This document shows, piece by piece, positions 1 to 6,296 of a stretch of DNA of 29,517 nt. The notes under the pieces were generated by a model. The model searched no databases. It saw nothing but the letters and a program-made list of their open reading frames with translations, and was not told where the DNA came from. Within the stretch, counting starts at the first letter, position 1, and each line of letters starts with the position of its first letter. The stretch is from an uncultured Clostridia bacterium (GTDB lineage: Bacteria > Bacillota > Clostridia > Oscillospirales > Acutalibacteraceae), in the NCBI GenBank assembly GCA_937912175.1, contig CALDOU010000019.1:1-29517 (forward strand), given 5' to 3'. Position numbers and translations under genes: made by a program.

Positions 1-309
1 CCTGATGCATATAAATTAACTTATGATGCTGTCGACAGACGTGATACTTATTCTTTGGGAGCAGTTTTGCTTTTTATGCTTTTAGGTGGAGATTCTTCCA
101 AAAATTATCATAAAGTAGCAAAATATCTGGAAACACATATAATTGATAATTTTTTAAAAGAATATGGGTTGGACAACCTATATCCAGAAAACCCCGCTTC
201 AAAAAAGAAGTTGGAAAAACTTTTGTATGTAATACAACAAATGGTTCAATCTGACTACAAAAAGCGTTTAACTATTCAAAACGCATTGGTACAAATTAAA
301 GCAATCTAA
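1..309 (+). CDS. Serine/threonine protein kinase, C-terminal part (5' end outside window)
   Basis: The reading frame is open from the first base, so only the last 102 residues are seen. Near residue 15 it has RRDTYSLGAVLLFMLLGG, matching the Hanks kinase subdomain IX pattern D-x-YSLG-V-L-xx-L-xG. Near the end, DYKKRLTIQNAL matches the subdomain XI Arg (usually DPxxRPTxxExL). The protein ends right after the kinase lobe, so no transmembrane helix or PASTA repeats follow, unlike the PrkC/PknB housekeeping kinases of Bacillota. ATP-binding and catalytic loops lie outside the window, so activity cannot be judged. A HipA-like or pseudokinase relative is possible but less likely. Confidence 0.6.
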   Translation, partial: PDAYKLTYDAVDRRDTYSLGAVLLFMLLGGDSSKNYHKVAKYLETHIIDNFLKEYGLDNLYPENPASKKKLEKLLYVIQQMVQSDYKKRLTIQNALVQIKAI

Positions 310-312
310 TAA

Positions 313-341
313 TTGATACTCTTGCATTTTGGTGGTATTAT
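313..341 (+). promoter_or_regulatory. Sigma-A-type promoter for the YugP-family gene
   Basis: A -35 box TTGATA (313-318) and a -10 box TATTAT (336-341) are separated by 17 bp. Transcription would start near 348, about 27 bp before the start codon at 375. It lies just after the kinase stop codon, so the peptidase need not rely on read-through. Confidence 0.5.
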
Positions 342-374
342 AATTATATATTTATTTAAAAAAGGAATGTTGTT

Positions 375-1076
375 ATGTTTGGATATGGTTATTATTATGA
401 CGGAAGTTATTTTTTATATATGATAATTTCTTTGGCGGTATCACTGTATGCTCATTTTAAAGTTAAACATGCTTTTAATAAATATTCGGAAATAAAATGT
501 GCTAATGGGGTAACAGGAGAGGCGTCTGCTGATGCCGTTTTAAATTATAATAATGTAGAGGGAGTTTCAATAGGAAGAATTCCGGGATATTTTACCGACC
601 ATTATGATTCCACTTCGAACAGTATTTCGTTATCAGATAACGTTTATTCCAAGGCGACCATTGCTTCCGTAAGCGTTGCCGCTCATGAAGCCGGTCATGC
701 AACACAAAATTCACAAGGATATTTTCCTCTTAAAATACGTCAATTTTTGGTTCCTGTTTCACAGTTTGGCTCTAACTTAGCCATGCCGTTAGTTTTTATA
801 GGTTTATTGTTGCCTGTAAAATATAATTTTGTTGTTAATTTGGGAATAATATTTTTTGCACTGGCTGTATTATTTCAATTAATTACTTTACCCGTAGAGT
901 TTGACGCCAGCCGTCGGGCGTTAGCCTCACTTAAAGGTTCGGGAATACTTAAAGATGAAGAATTAAACGGAGCAAAAAAAGTTCTTACGGCAGCTGCTTT
1001 AACGTATGTTGCGGCAACCTTTACAGCGCTTTTGTCACTTTTAAGGCTTATTCTTATTTCAAGAAGAAGGCAATAG
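375..1076 (+). CDS. YugP-family neutral zinc metallopeptidase, membrane protein
   Basis: This is a 233-residue integral membrane protein with a zinc-protease signature. HEAGH (residues 104-108) is the HExxH zinc site, and PVEFDASRRA (around residues 173-182) supplies a Glu that could be the third ligand, as in the YugP (DUF/peptidase_Zn) family. Hydrophobic segments lie at about residues 12-27, 125-147, 152-172 and 205-226. A purine-rich AAAAAGGAA site lies about 8 bp before the ATG. Length agrees with YugP of bacilli (about 225 residues). The physiological substrate of this family is not established. The gene is monocistronic here, between a kinase gene and convergent ogg. Confidence 0.88.
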   Translation: MFGYGYYYDGSYFLYMIISLAVSLYAHFKVKHAFNKYSEIKCANGVTGEASADAVLNYNNVEGVSIGRIPGYFTDHYDSTSNSISLSDNVYSKATIASVSVAAHEAGHATQNSQGYFPLKIRQFLVPVSQFGSNLAMPLVFIGLLLPVKYNFVVNLGIIFFALAVLFQLITLPVEFDASRRALASLKGSGILKDEELNGAKKVLTAAALTYVAATFTALLSLLRLILISRRRQ

Positions 1077-1133
1077 CGGGCTTCAAGTGTTTTTGAATTT
1101 CTTTATTTTAAAATTAAATCCGGTAATTAAAAG

Positions 1134-1159
1134 CACTCTGTTTTTATCAAAACAGAGTG
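1134..1159 (-). terminator. Hairpin terminator between convergent genes, mainly serving ogg
   Basis: An 11-bp perfect stem, CACTCTGTTTT (1134-1144) with AAAACAGAGTG (1149-1159), has a 4-nt loop. On the minus strand the stem is followed by CTTTTAATT, so it fits an intrinsic terminator for the glycosylase gene. On the plus strand the T tract after the stem is poor, so termination of the peptidase transcript would be weaker. Confidence 0.7.
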
Positions 1160-1166
1160 TCTAAAT

Positions 1167-1997
1167 TTATTCCAATATTTCCGGGTGCATGCGACTGTAA
1201 TGATAAAGATATTGTTGTGCTATTCCCGCATATTTTCCGAACATTTTAGGAGAAGCATCTTTAAAAAATTTATTCATTACTTTTTTTATCCATACATCAA
1301 TAGGGAATGCTTCTAATTTATGGAACCCATACAGTAAAACACAGTCGGCAACTTTAGGTCCTACGCCTTTTATTTTCATAAGTAAATCACGGGCTTCTGA
1401 ATATTCTGCATTTCTGATTTTTTCAAAATCAACGTTTAACGATGTCACTTGTTTTGCGGCATCCAATATATATTTAGCTCTAAAACCGCTTTTTATGGGT
1501 TCTAAATTTTTTAAGTCAAGTTTAAATAACTTTTGTGCCGAAGGAAAAGTATATCCGCTTTCTGTTTTTTCCCCAAAATTTGCGCATAGGGATGATATAA
1601 TTTTTTTAATTCTTGGAATGTTGTTATTTTGTGAAATTATAAAAGAACACAAAGTTTCCCATGGGTCTTGTTTTAAAATTCTTATACCGCTACATTCTTT
1701 ATATGCTTTTTTTAGTATGGGGTGTATTAAAGAAAGACTTTCGCCTATATTTTTATAGTCGGTTTCCAAGTCGAAATAGTTTTTCCATGTATTACAAAAT
1801 GTATCCATAGACGTGTTTTCAAATATTATTTGATTATCTTTTTGGTGTAATTTTAAAGTATGATTTTTAACAATTCCGAGATAATGATTTTCTTTTTTTA
1901 TCCAACGAAAACATTGGCCACAGTCAAAAATCTGACCAAGGTCAATGTTTTTAAAGTTTTTTAAACAGATATTATTTTTTGATTGAATTATATCCAT
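1167..1997 (-). CDS. ogg: 8-oxoguanine DNA glycosylase (OGG1-like, HhH-GPD)
   Basis: This is a 276-residue base-excision repair enzyme predicted to remove 8-oxoguanine paired with C and nick the strand as an AP lyase. The helix-hairpin-helix motif reads KIKGVGPKVADCVLL, with the likely catalytic Lys at residue 215. The conserved Asp is in FPIDVW (residue 234). The Lys-Asp spacing of 19 equals that of human OGG1 (K249/D268). The N-terminal part (IFDCGQCFRW, residues 23-32) matches the OGG_N domain, and SFIISQNNNIPRI is the usual segment leading into the HhH-GPD fold. The gene lies 21 bp downstream of rpmB on the same strand and is probably cotranscribed with it. Confidence 0.92.
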   Translation of the reverse strand: MDIIQSKNNICLKNFKNIDLGQIFDCGQCFRWIKKENHYLGIVKNHTLKLHQKDNQIIFENTSMDTFCNTWKNYFDLETDYKNIGESLSLIHPILKKAYKECSGIRILKQDPWETLCSFIISQNNNIPRIKKIISSLCANFGEKTESGYTFPSAQKLFKLDLKNLEPIKSGFRAKYILDAAKQVTSLNVDFEKIRNAEYSEARDLLMKIKGVGPKVADCVLLYGFHKLEAFPIDVWIKKVMNKFFKDASPKMFGKYAGIAQQYLYHYSRMHPEILE

Positions 1998-2018
1998 TTG
2001 AAAATCAATTATTTAAAA

Positions 2019-2207
2019 TTAAGCGTTGGTTGATGTTTTACCTGAACGTAAACATCTTGTGCAAGCGTAAAGACGAGTGGGTGTGCCGTTTACAACCGCT
2101 TTGATTTTTTTAATATTTGGTTTCCACATTTTATTTGCACGTCTGTGTGAATGAGAAACCTTTATTCCAAACGATACTGCTTTTCCACAAAGTTGACATT
2201 TTGCCAT
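2019..2207 (-). CDS. rpmB: 50S ribosomal protein L28
   Basis: This 62-residue protein has the L28 pattern: an N-terminal CQLCGKAVSFG, a central VSHSHRRANKMWKPN, and a C-terminal YACTRCLRSGK. Two CxxC pairs (C4/C7 and C49/C52) make it the zinc-binding (C+) form. It is a component of the large ribosomal subunit. A purine-rich AGTAAGGGGAA ribosome binding site lies just upstream on the minus strand. The gene heads a short operon with ogg. Confidence 0.96.
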   Translation of the reverse strand: MAKCQLCGKAVSFGIKVSHSHRRANKMWKPNIKKIKAVVNGTPTRLYACTRCLRSGKTSTNA

Positions 2208-2242
2208 AATAATTCCCCTTACTTTTTAATATTAAGATTGAT

Positions 2243-2262
2243 TTCAAGCATCAAAACTTGAA
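2243..2262 (-). other. Small hairpin in the rpmB leader
   Basis: A 6-bp inverted repeat (TTCAAG at 2243-2248 and CTTGAA at 2257-2262) lies in the roughly 80-nt untranslated leader of rpmB. It is short and AT-rich; a regulatory role is possible but not shown. Confidence 0.3.
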
Positions 2263-2295
2263 TTCATTATTAGCATAAGCTTGATTTTAACACTC

Positions 2296-2325
2296 ATTAT
2301 AATATACTAACATATAAGTTTGTAA
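2296..2325 (-). promoter_or_regulatory. Sigma-A-type promoter for rpmB-ogg
   Basis: On the minus strand a TTACAA -35 (2320-2325) and a perfect TATAAT -10 (2296-2301) are separated by 18 bp. The start would be near 2289, giving an mRNA leader of about 80 nt before rpmB. Confidence 0.6.
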
Positions 2326-2425
2326 ATTGCAAGAAGAATTAATCTTATGTAAATATAGTGAATGTATAAAAACATATTTATACAATTGTTTTTAAAAAAA
2401 TTACTTTAAAGGTAAAAATTTATTG

Positions 2426-2454
2426 TTGTAATAAATGTCGAATGCTGTTATACT
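2426..2454 (+). promoter_or_regulatory. Sigma-A-type promoter upstream of tlc
   Basis: TTGTAA (-35, 2426-2431) and TATACT (-10, 2449-2454) are exactly 17 bp apart. Transcription would begin near 2461, leaving a leader of about 240 nt before the tlc start codon. That is long enough for RNA-level control. Confidence 0.6.
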
Positions 2455-2467
2455 AAATAAAGTAATA

Positions 2468-2520
2468 AACACTTGAAAATTTTAAACTTAAAATGTTAAG
2501 GTTTTCAAGCGTGTTTTTGT
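2468..2520 (+). ncRNA. Promoter-proximal hairpin with T-rich tail in the tlc leader (attenuator or small RNA candidate)
   Basis: AACACTTGAAAA (2468-2479) can pair with TTTTCAAGCGTGTT (2502-2515), giving 12 base pairs with a 2-nt bulge. A TTTGTCTCTTT tract follows. It begins only a few bases after the predicted tlc transcription start. Read-through would be needed to express tlc if it terminates. It could equally be a short stable RNA of about 60 nt. No known riboswitch fold was recognised, and the function is unproven. Confidence 0.35.
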
Positions 2521-2700
2521 CTCTTTGTCATTCAGTATAAGAATTTTTTTGAAGCTACGTTAATATGAGTGAATTATGTAGTAATTTTAATACTGAAGCA
2601 GGTAAAATTAATACAACGGGAAGGGTGTGATTTTGGGAATACAGTCAGTATAAATTTAATTGTCCCTGATTATTTAATTTTGTAAAGGAGAATATTTAAA

Positions 2701-4224
2701 ATGAGCGATTCAACTCAAAATTCCGCTCAAAAGCCGGAATTTAACAAGGTTCAACAACTTTTGTGGCCTATTCACAATTATGAACTTAAGAAATTTCTTC
2801 CCATGAGTTTACTTATGTTCTGTATTTTATTTGTTTATACAATGGTAAGAGATTTAAAAGACGTATTTATTCAAAAATACGCAGTATGCGGAGGCACAGA
2901 ACTTTTACCTGTTCTTAAACTTTGGTTCGTTATGCCTGCGGCATTTTTGGTAGTTATGTTATTTACATATCTTATCAATAAATTTGGAAGCACAAAAACT
3001 TTTTATATAATGGTTTCGATATTTATTGCTTTTTACGCAGTATTTATTTTATTCTTGTTCCCAAATGCATCTGTTTTACATGCTAATGCAGATACAGTAA
3101 GAAAAATGCAAGCTTCTTGGCCGGGATTTTTCTTTTATATCATTCCGTGTTTAACCAACTGGTCTTATACACTTTTCTATATTTTTTCGGAAATCTGGGG
3201 AACAATCGCAATATCTTCACTTTTCTGGCAATTTGCTAACCAAATAACCAAAAAAACAGAAGCAAAAAGATTTTATGGTTTGTTTGCTTTAATTGCAAAT
3301 ATCGGTGTTTTCCTTTCAGGATCACTTCTTGGTGCTATGTCTCGTGCCAAAGGTGCGGCATTTGACAAAAACGTAAAAATTCTTGTGGGTTGTTGTATAT
3401 TCTTTGCATTTGCAACAATGGGAATTTTCTACTATATCAATTCAGTTATCTTAAAAGATCCAAGATTTTATGATCCTTCAGAAGTTAAGGCTAAAAAGAA
3501 AAAAGCTAAAGTCGGTATCATGGAAGGAATTAAAATCTTATTTACCTCTCCTTATATTGGATTAATTGCAGTTTTAGTTATAGCTTACGGTATTTCAATT
3601 AACTTCCTTGAAGTAATTTGGAAAGAACAAATGAGGACTGTTTTGACAAATGCAAATGAATATAGTGCCATGATGGGTAACTTATCTAAAGTTACAGCTA
3701 TTTTAACTATTTCTGCCACACTTTTAAGTACAGGTATTTTGCGTAAATGTAAATGGAAAATATCCGCTATTATTTCACCAATCGTTATGATAGCATTAGG
3801 CGGAGTATTCTTTGCGCTTATTATTTACGGTAAGAATGGTGGAACACAATTACTCGGAGCACCTGTTGCATTAATTGCAATTTGGGTAGGATTAATTGCA
3901 GATGCTGCCATTAAGAGCGTTAAATACTGCTTATTTGATTCAACCAAAAACTTGGCATACAGACCTCTTGATGAAGATACCAAGACTAAAGGTCAAGCAG
4001 CCGTTGAAGTTATTGGCGGACGTGCAGGTAAAGCCGGAGCTTCTACTATCAACTATATTTTAACAAATATGGTAGCTGTAGGAAGCAAAATTTCAGCTCA
4101 CATCTATACAATCGTTCCGATTTTCGCTGCAACTGTTATTGGATGGATTGTGGCAGTTACAGGACTTAGCAAAAAATATGAAGCTAAAGTTGCTGAACAA
4201 GCGGAAGCAGAAAAAGCTGAATAA
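2701..4224 (+). CDS. tlc: ADP/ATP translocase (Tlc/NTT nucleotide transporter family)
   Basis: This 507-residue polytopic membrane protein has about 11-12 hydrophobic segments and belongs to the Tlc (NTT) family of rickettsiae, chlamydiae and plastids. Key signatures are MVRDLKDVFI near residue 48, FSEIWGTIAISSLFWQFANQ around 161-180, and the EAKRFYGLF motif near 186-194. Family members usually have about 500 residues, so this copy is full length. Known relatives exchange host ATP for bacterial ADP or import NTPs; which applies here cannot be told from sequence. The AAAGGAG site lies about 8 bp before the ATG. The gene has its own promoter and a strong terminator, so it is monocistronic. For a spore-forming Bacillota genome this gene is unexpected and suggests horizontal transfer and access to a host cytosol. 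Confidence 0.92.
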   Translation: MSDSTQNSAQKPEFNKVQQLLWPIHNYELKKFLPMSLLMFCILFVYTMVRDLKDVFIQKYAVCGGTELLPVLKLWFVMPAAFLVVMLFTYLINKFGSTKTFYIMVSIFIAFYAVFILFLFPNASVLHANADTVRKMQASWPGFFFYIIPCLTNWSYTLFYIFSEIWGTIAISSLFWQFANQITKKTEAKRFYGLFALIANIGVFLSGSLLGAMSRAKGAAFDKNVKILVGCCIFFAFATMGIFYYINSVILKDPRFYDPSEVKAKKKKAKVGIMEGIKILFTSPYIGLIAVLVIAYGISINFLEVIWKEQMRTVLTNANEYSAMMGNLSKVTAILTISATLLSTGILRKCKWKISAIISPIVMIALGGVFFALIIYGKNGGTQLLGAPVALIAIWVGLIADAAIKSVKYCLFDSTKNLAYRPLDEDTKTKGQAAVEVIGGRAGKAGASTINYILTNMVAVGSKISAHIYTIVPIFAATVIGWIVAVTGLSKKYEAKVAEQAEAEKAE

Positions 4225-4242
4225 TTTTATAAATATGATAAT

Positions 4243-4276
4243 AAAAAGACTGTCGATTTTTTCGACGGTCTTTTTT
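4243..4276 (+). terminator. Intrinsic terminator after tlc
   Basis: The stem GACTGTCGA (4248-4256) pairs with TCGACGGTC (4262-4270), 9 bp including one G-U pair, with a 5-nt T loop. It is preceded by an A run and followed by TTTTTT. This is a textbook Rho-independent terminator 20 bp after the tlc stop codon. Confidence 0.93.
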
Positions 4277-4446
4277 ATATGCAAAAAATATTCGGTATAT
4301 GTTTTTAATATAGAAGAAAGAAAGGGAAAAAATCGGAAAATTTATATTAAGTGCTTAAATAAATAATTGAGATGATTAAAAAAACAAAATGTACCAATAA
4401 TACTCTTATTAAATACAAAATTATTTGTAAGTGGGAGTGTTTTTAG

Positions 4447-4812
4447 TTGAATATAAAAAGAGGAGATATTTTTTACGCTGATTTGAGCCCTGTTGTCGGG
4501 TCGGAGCAAGGTGGCGTTCGGCCGGTATTGATTGTACAAAATGATATTGGTAACAAATATAGCCCTACGGTAATAGCTGCAGCTATTACCAGTCAAGAGA
4601 TGAAAACAGATTTGCCCACTCACATTAGTATTGCATCGGGAACAAGCGGACTTCCGAAAAATTCTGTTGTACTTTTAGAGCAAATTCGTACTTTGGATAA
4701 AAAAAGATTAAGAGAAAAACGTGGAAGCGCTGACAATAATGCCATGAACAAGATTAATGATGCCCTTTCAATCAGCTTTGGATTGCCGGCTAAGAGTGGT
4801 CCTACATATTAA
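4447..4812 (+). CDS. ndoA: MazF/PemK (NdoA-type) endoribonuclease toxin, no antitoxin partner seen
   Basis: This 121-residue protein belongs to the MazF/PemK fold: RGDIFYADLSPVVGSEQGG is the conserved N-terminal segment, followed by RPVLIVQND and LLEQIRTLDKKRL. Relatives cleave single-stranded mRNA at short motifs and are normally held inactive by a cotranscribed antitoxin. The start is TTG with GGGAG (4433-4437) 9 bp upstream. In bacilli the antitoxin gene ndoAI lies directly upstream. Here the 222 bp between tlc and this gene contain the tlc terminator and no ORF of suitable size, so the toxin stands alone or pairs with an antitoxin encoded elsewhere. No clear promoter was found. Confidence 0.9.
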   Translation: MNIKRGDIFYADLSPVVGSEQGGVRPVLIVQNDIGNKYSPTVIAAAITSQEMKTDLPTHISIASGTSGLPKNSVVLLEQIRTLDKKRLREKRGSADNNAMNKINDALSISFGLPAKSGPTY

Positions 4813-5130
4813 AAAGATGACTTTTATATAGTTTTTTTATATTTAAAAGCCTAATAATCGCTATATTTTAATATAAATAATCATAATTAAACCATTATTT
4901 AGTGAAAATTTAATGGTTAGCTTTTTAAAAGCGTGCTATAATACGACTATATAAAATAGCAACAAAAAAATATGTCGTATTAACTTTTTATAGTAAAATT
5001 ATTCTTAATTAGATGATTTGGATAAAAGTTAAGCGATATTGGCTTAAATGATAATTTTTAAAAGATTAGAGTTTAAGCGGAAAGGGGATGAAAAACAAGC
5101 AAGTTTTTGATTTTTAAAGGGGAGCTGAAG
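4813..5130 (+). promoter_or_regulatory. Promoter and leader region of the contractile injection operon, 318 bp
   Basis: This gene-free stretch precedes the 19-kb injection-system operon. It carries an extended -10 promoter and three perfect inverted repeats placed on it. They are AACCATTA (4890-4897) with TAATGGTT (4911-4918), GCTTTT (4920-4925) with AAAAGC (4927-4932), and AATACGAC (4940-4947) with GTCGTATT (4974-4981). About 150 nt of AT-rich leader follow before the first gene. Regulator binding at the dyads is inferred only. Confidence 0.55.
4934..4942 (+). promoter_or_regulatory. Extended -10 promoter for the injection-system operon
   Basis: TGC directly precedes a perfect TATAAT (4937-4942), an extended -10 element. 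The position 17 bp upstream holds only a weak -35 (TGGTTA, 4914-4919), which itself lies in an inverted repeat. A weak -35 covered by a dyad is typical of an activator- or repressor-controlled promoter. Confidence 0.55.
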
Positions 5131-6099
5131 TTGGTTAAAGATTCAATTTACAAAAAGGATAAATCTAAAAAAGAAAATTCTTTGGATTATTATATTTCCA
5201 AAACTTCTTCTTTAATTAACGGCAAAAAATGGTGGAATGATGAAGAAGAAAGTCAGTTTCAAAATGAAAGTGAATTAAAAAAGCACGCCTTTTTGAAAAA
5301 GAATATTAAAGCCGCATCCGTAATACCCGAAAAAGTCGAAACCCAGCAAGATATTCCAAATAAAATGGGTTATTTTGAAACTCGTTTCGGAACTTTGGAA
5401 GTGGGTTATGAAAAATATAAAAAAAACAGCTCCATTGGTTTTTCACTTGTGCCTGAATCACTAAAAGATACTGAAAAAATTCCTGTTCATGACTTAAACG
5501 ACCCCAATAATTATTTCGGTGGATCTATTTCAGGGAGAAATAAGAAGTTTAAAGCAAGTTCTCTTAGTTTTAAGTACGACCCTGAGCATCAAAAAGATAT
5601 TCAAAAAATAGAAAAAGACAACGACGGCATAATGGACGAGGAAGAAAAACTTCTTTATCAATATAAAAAAGAAGACGATCAAATAGAATTTTTGCAAAAA
5701 TCCAGAACTCAGTTTAAAGATAAAAACCGCATTGATAAAGAAATAGAAAAAATAAGAGATGTAAAAGAAGAAAAAGAAGAGGATAACCTGGCGTTTTTAA
5801 AAGAGCTTGATCAATTTGTTGATAAGATAAAAAAAGAGAAATTAAAAAAGTATGTGGATTCCGATGACTTTATCAACATGAAAAAAAGAATTGATGAGCT
5901 TTCCGGTACCCCAAACATTAGTGAGATGAGTTTGGAAGAATTAAGAAGGTTACTGGAAAAATTATTAAAAAGAAAAGAATTACAAGAGTTGCCGGGCGGT
6001 TTTTCTGATATAAACTTGGAAAAACTCAGTGAAAATGAAATTAAAAAATTAATATTAAATCTCACAAAACAGCTTTCCGGAGAAGAAAGTAAAATTTAA
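5131..6099 (+). CDS. Unknown charged, partly coiled-coil protein; first gene of the injection operon
   Basis: I do not recognise this protein of about 322 residues. The best start is TTG at 5131, with AAAGGGGAG 6 bp upstream; another in-frame TTG at 5107 lacks a well-spaced site. The N-terminal half is polar and Gly/Ser containing (a segment GYFETRFGTLEVGYEKYKK suggests beta structure). The C-terminal half is Lys/Glu rich and predicted helical, with Leu-rich repeats such as MSLEELRRLLEKLLKRKEL. A short acidic loop, DNDGIMDEEE, resembles a Ca-binding EF-hand/TSP3 loop but is isolated. There is no signal peptide or membrane segment. Leading the operon, it could be a regulator, chaperone, cargo or structural cap; none is proven. 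Confidence 0.75.
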   Translation: MVKDSIYKKDKSKKENSLDYYISKTSSLINGKKWWNDEEESQFQNESELKKHAFLKKNIKAASVIPEKVETQQDIPNKMGYFETRFGTLEVGYEKYKKNSSIGFSLVPESLKDTEKIPVHDLNDPNNYFGGSISGRNKKFKASSLSFKYDPEHQKDIQKIEKDNDGIMDEEEKLLYQYKKEDDQIEFLQKSRTQFKDKNRIDKEIEKIRDVKEEKEEDNLAFLKELDQFVDKIKKEKLKKYVDSDDFINMKKRIDELSGTPNISEMSLEELRRLLEKLLKRKELQELPGGFSDINLEKLSENEIKKLILNLTKQLSGEESKI

Positions 6100-6119
6100 C
6101 TTTGCATAACAATAAATTA

Positions 6120-6165
6120 GGGCTCATTTCCCTCTTTTATATGTTATAAATGGGTTTTTTAGCCC
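6120..6165 (+). other. Possible hairpin after the first operon gene
   Basis: GGGCT (6120-6124) can pair with AGCCC (6161-6165), and CATTT (6125-6129) with AAATG (6148-6152), with an 8-nt T-rich bulge. It could be an inefficient terminator or a processing site that separates the first gene from the sheath message. Support is weak. Confidence 0.3.
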
Positions 6166-6171
6166 GTATCA

Positions 6172-6224
6172 TTTTATAAAGTGTGAATGCTTAATTTTTT
6201 AAAGTATTGATGTTTTATAAAGTG
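6172..6224 (+). repeat. 12-bp direct repeat upstream of the sheath gene
   Basis: TTTTATAAAGTG occurs at 6172-6183 and again at 6213-6224. The copies are 41 bp apart, about four helical turns. Two in-phase copies could form an operator, but the motif is AT-rich and the pair may be chance. Confidence 0.35.
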
Positions 6225-6235
6225 AAATCTAATTT
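6207..6235 (+). promoter_or_regulatory. Possible internal promoter before the sheath gene
   Basis: TTGATG (6207-6212) and TAATTT (6230-6235) are 17 bp apart, with the second copy of the TTTTATAAAGTG repeat in the spacer. Sheath and tube are needed in the highest copy number, so an internal promoter here would make sense. The hexamers are imperfect. Confidence 0.3.
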
Positions 6236-6296
6236 ATATTTTTTTATTATGGAAAGGAGTTGAATGGTTCTTGCTAGTTATTAGTAGGGAACCGAG

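Larger units (their letters stand above)
2208..2700. other. Divergent intergenic region, 493 bp
   Basis: The stretch separates rpmB (minus) from tlc (plus) and holds a promoter for each. It also holds a promoter-proximal hairpin at 2468-2515 in the tlc leader. The remaining 180 bases before tlc show no convincing coding sequence. A 21-codon ORF at 2565-2630 has no credible ribosome binding site. No tRNA or riboswitch was recognised. Confidence 0.6.

Noticed and set aside
2565..2630. 21-codon ATG ORF in the tlc leader
   Set aside because: There is no ribosome binding site of useful strength, no similarity to known leader peptides, and such ORFs are frequent by chance.
2605..2690. Faint likeness to a cobalamin or similar riboswitch (GGGAAGGGTGTGATTTTGGG and following bases)
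   Set aside because: The diagnostic conserved core (CCCCGC...ACTG) and the expected helices are absent, and no cobalamin gene follows.
5638..5670. EF-hand calcium site in the first operon protein
   Set aside because: Only one short acidic loop (DNDGIMDEEE) is present, without the flanking helices or a second hand; it is reported as a remark only.
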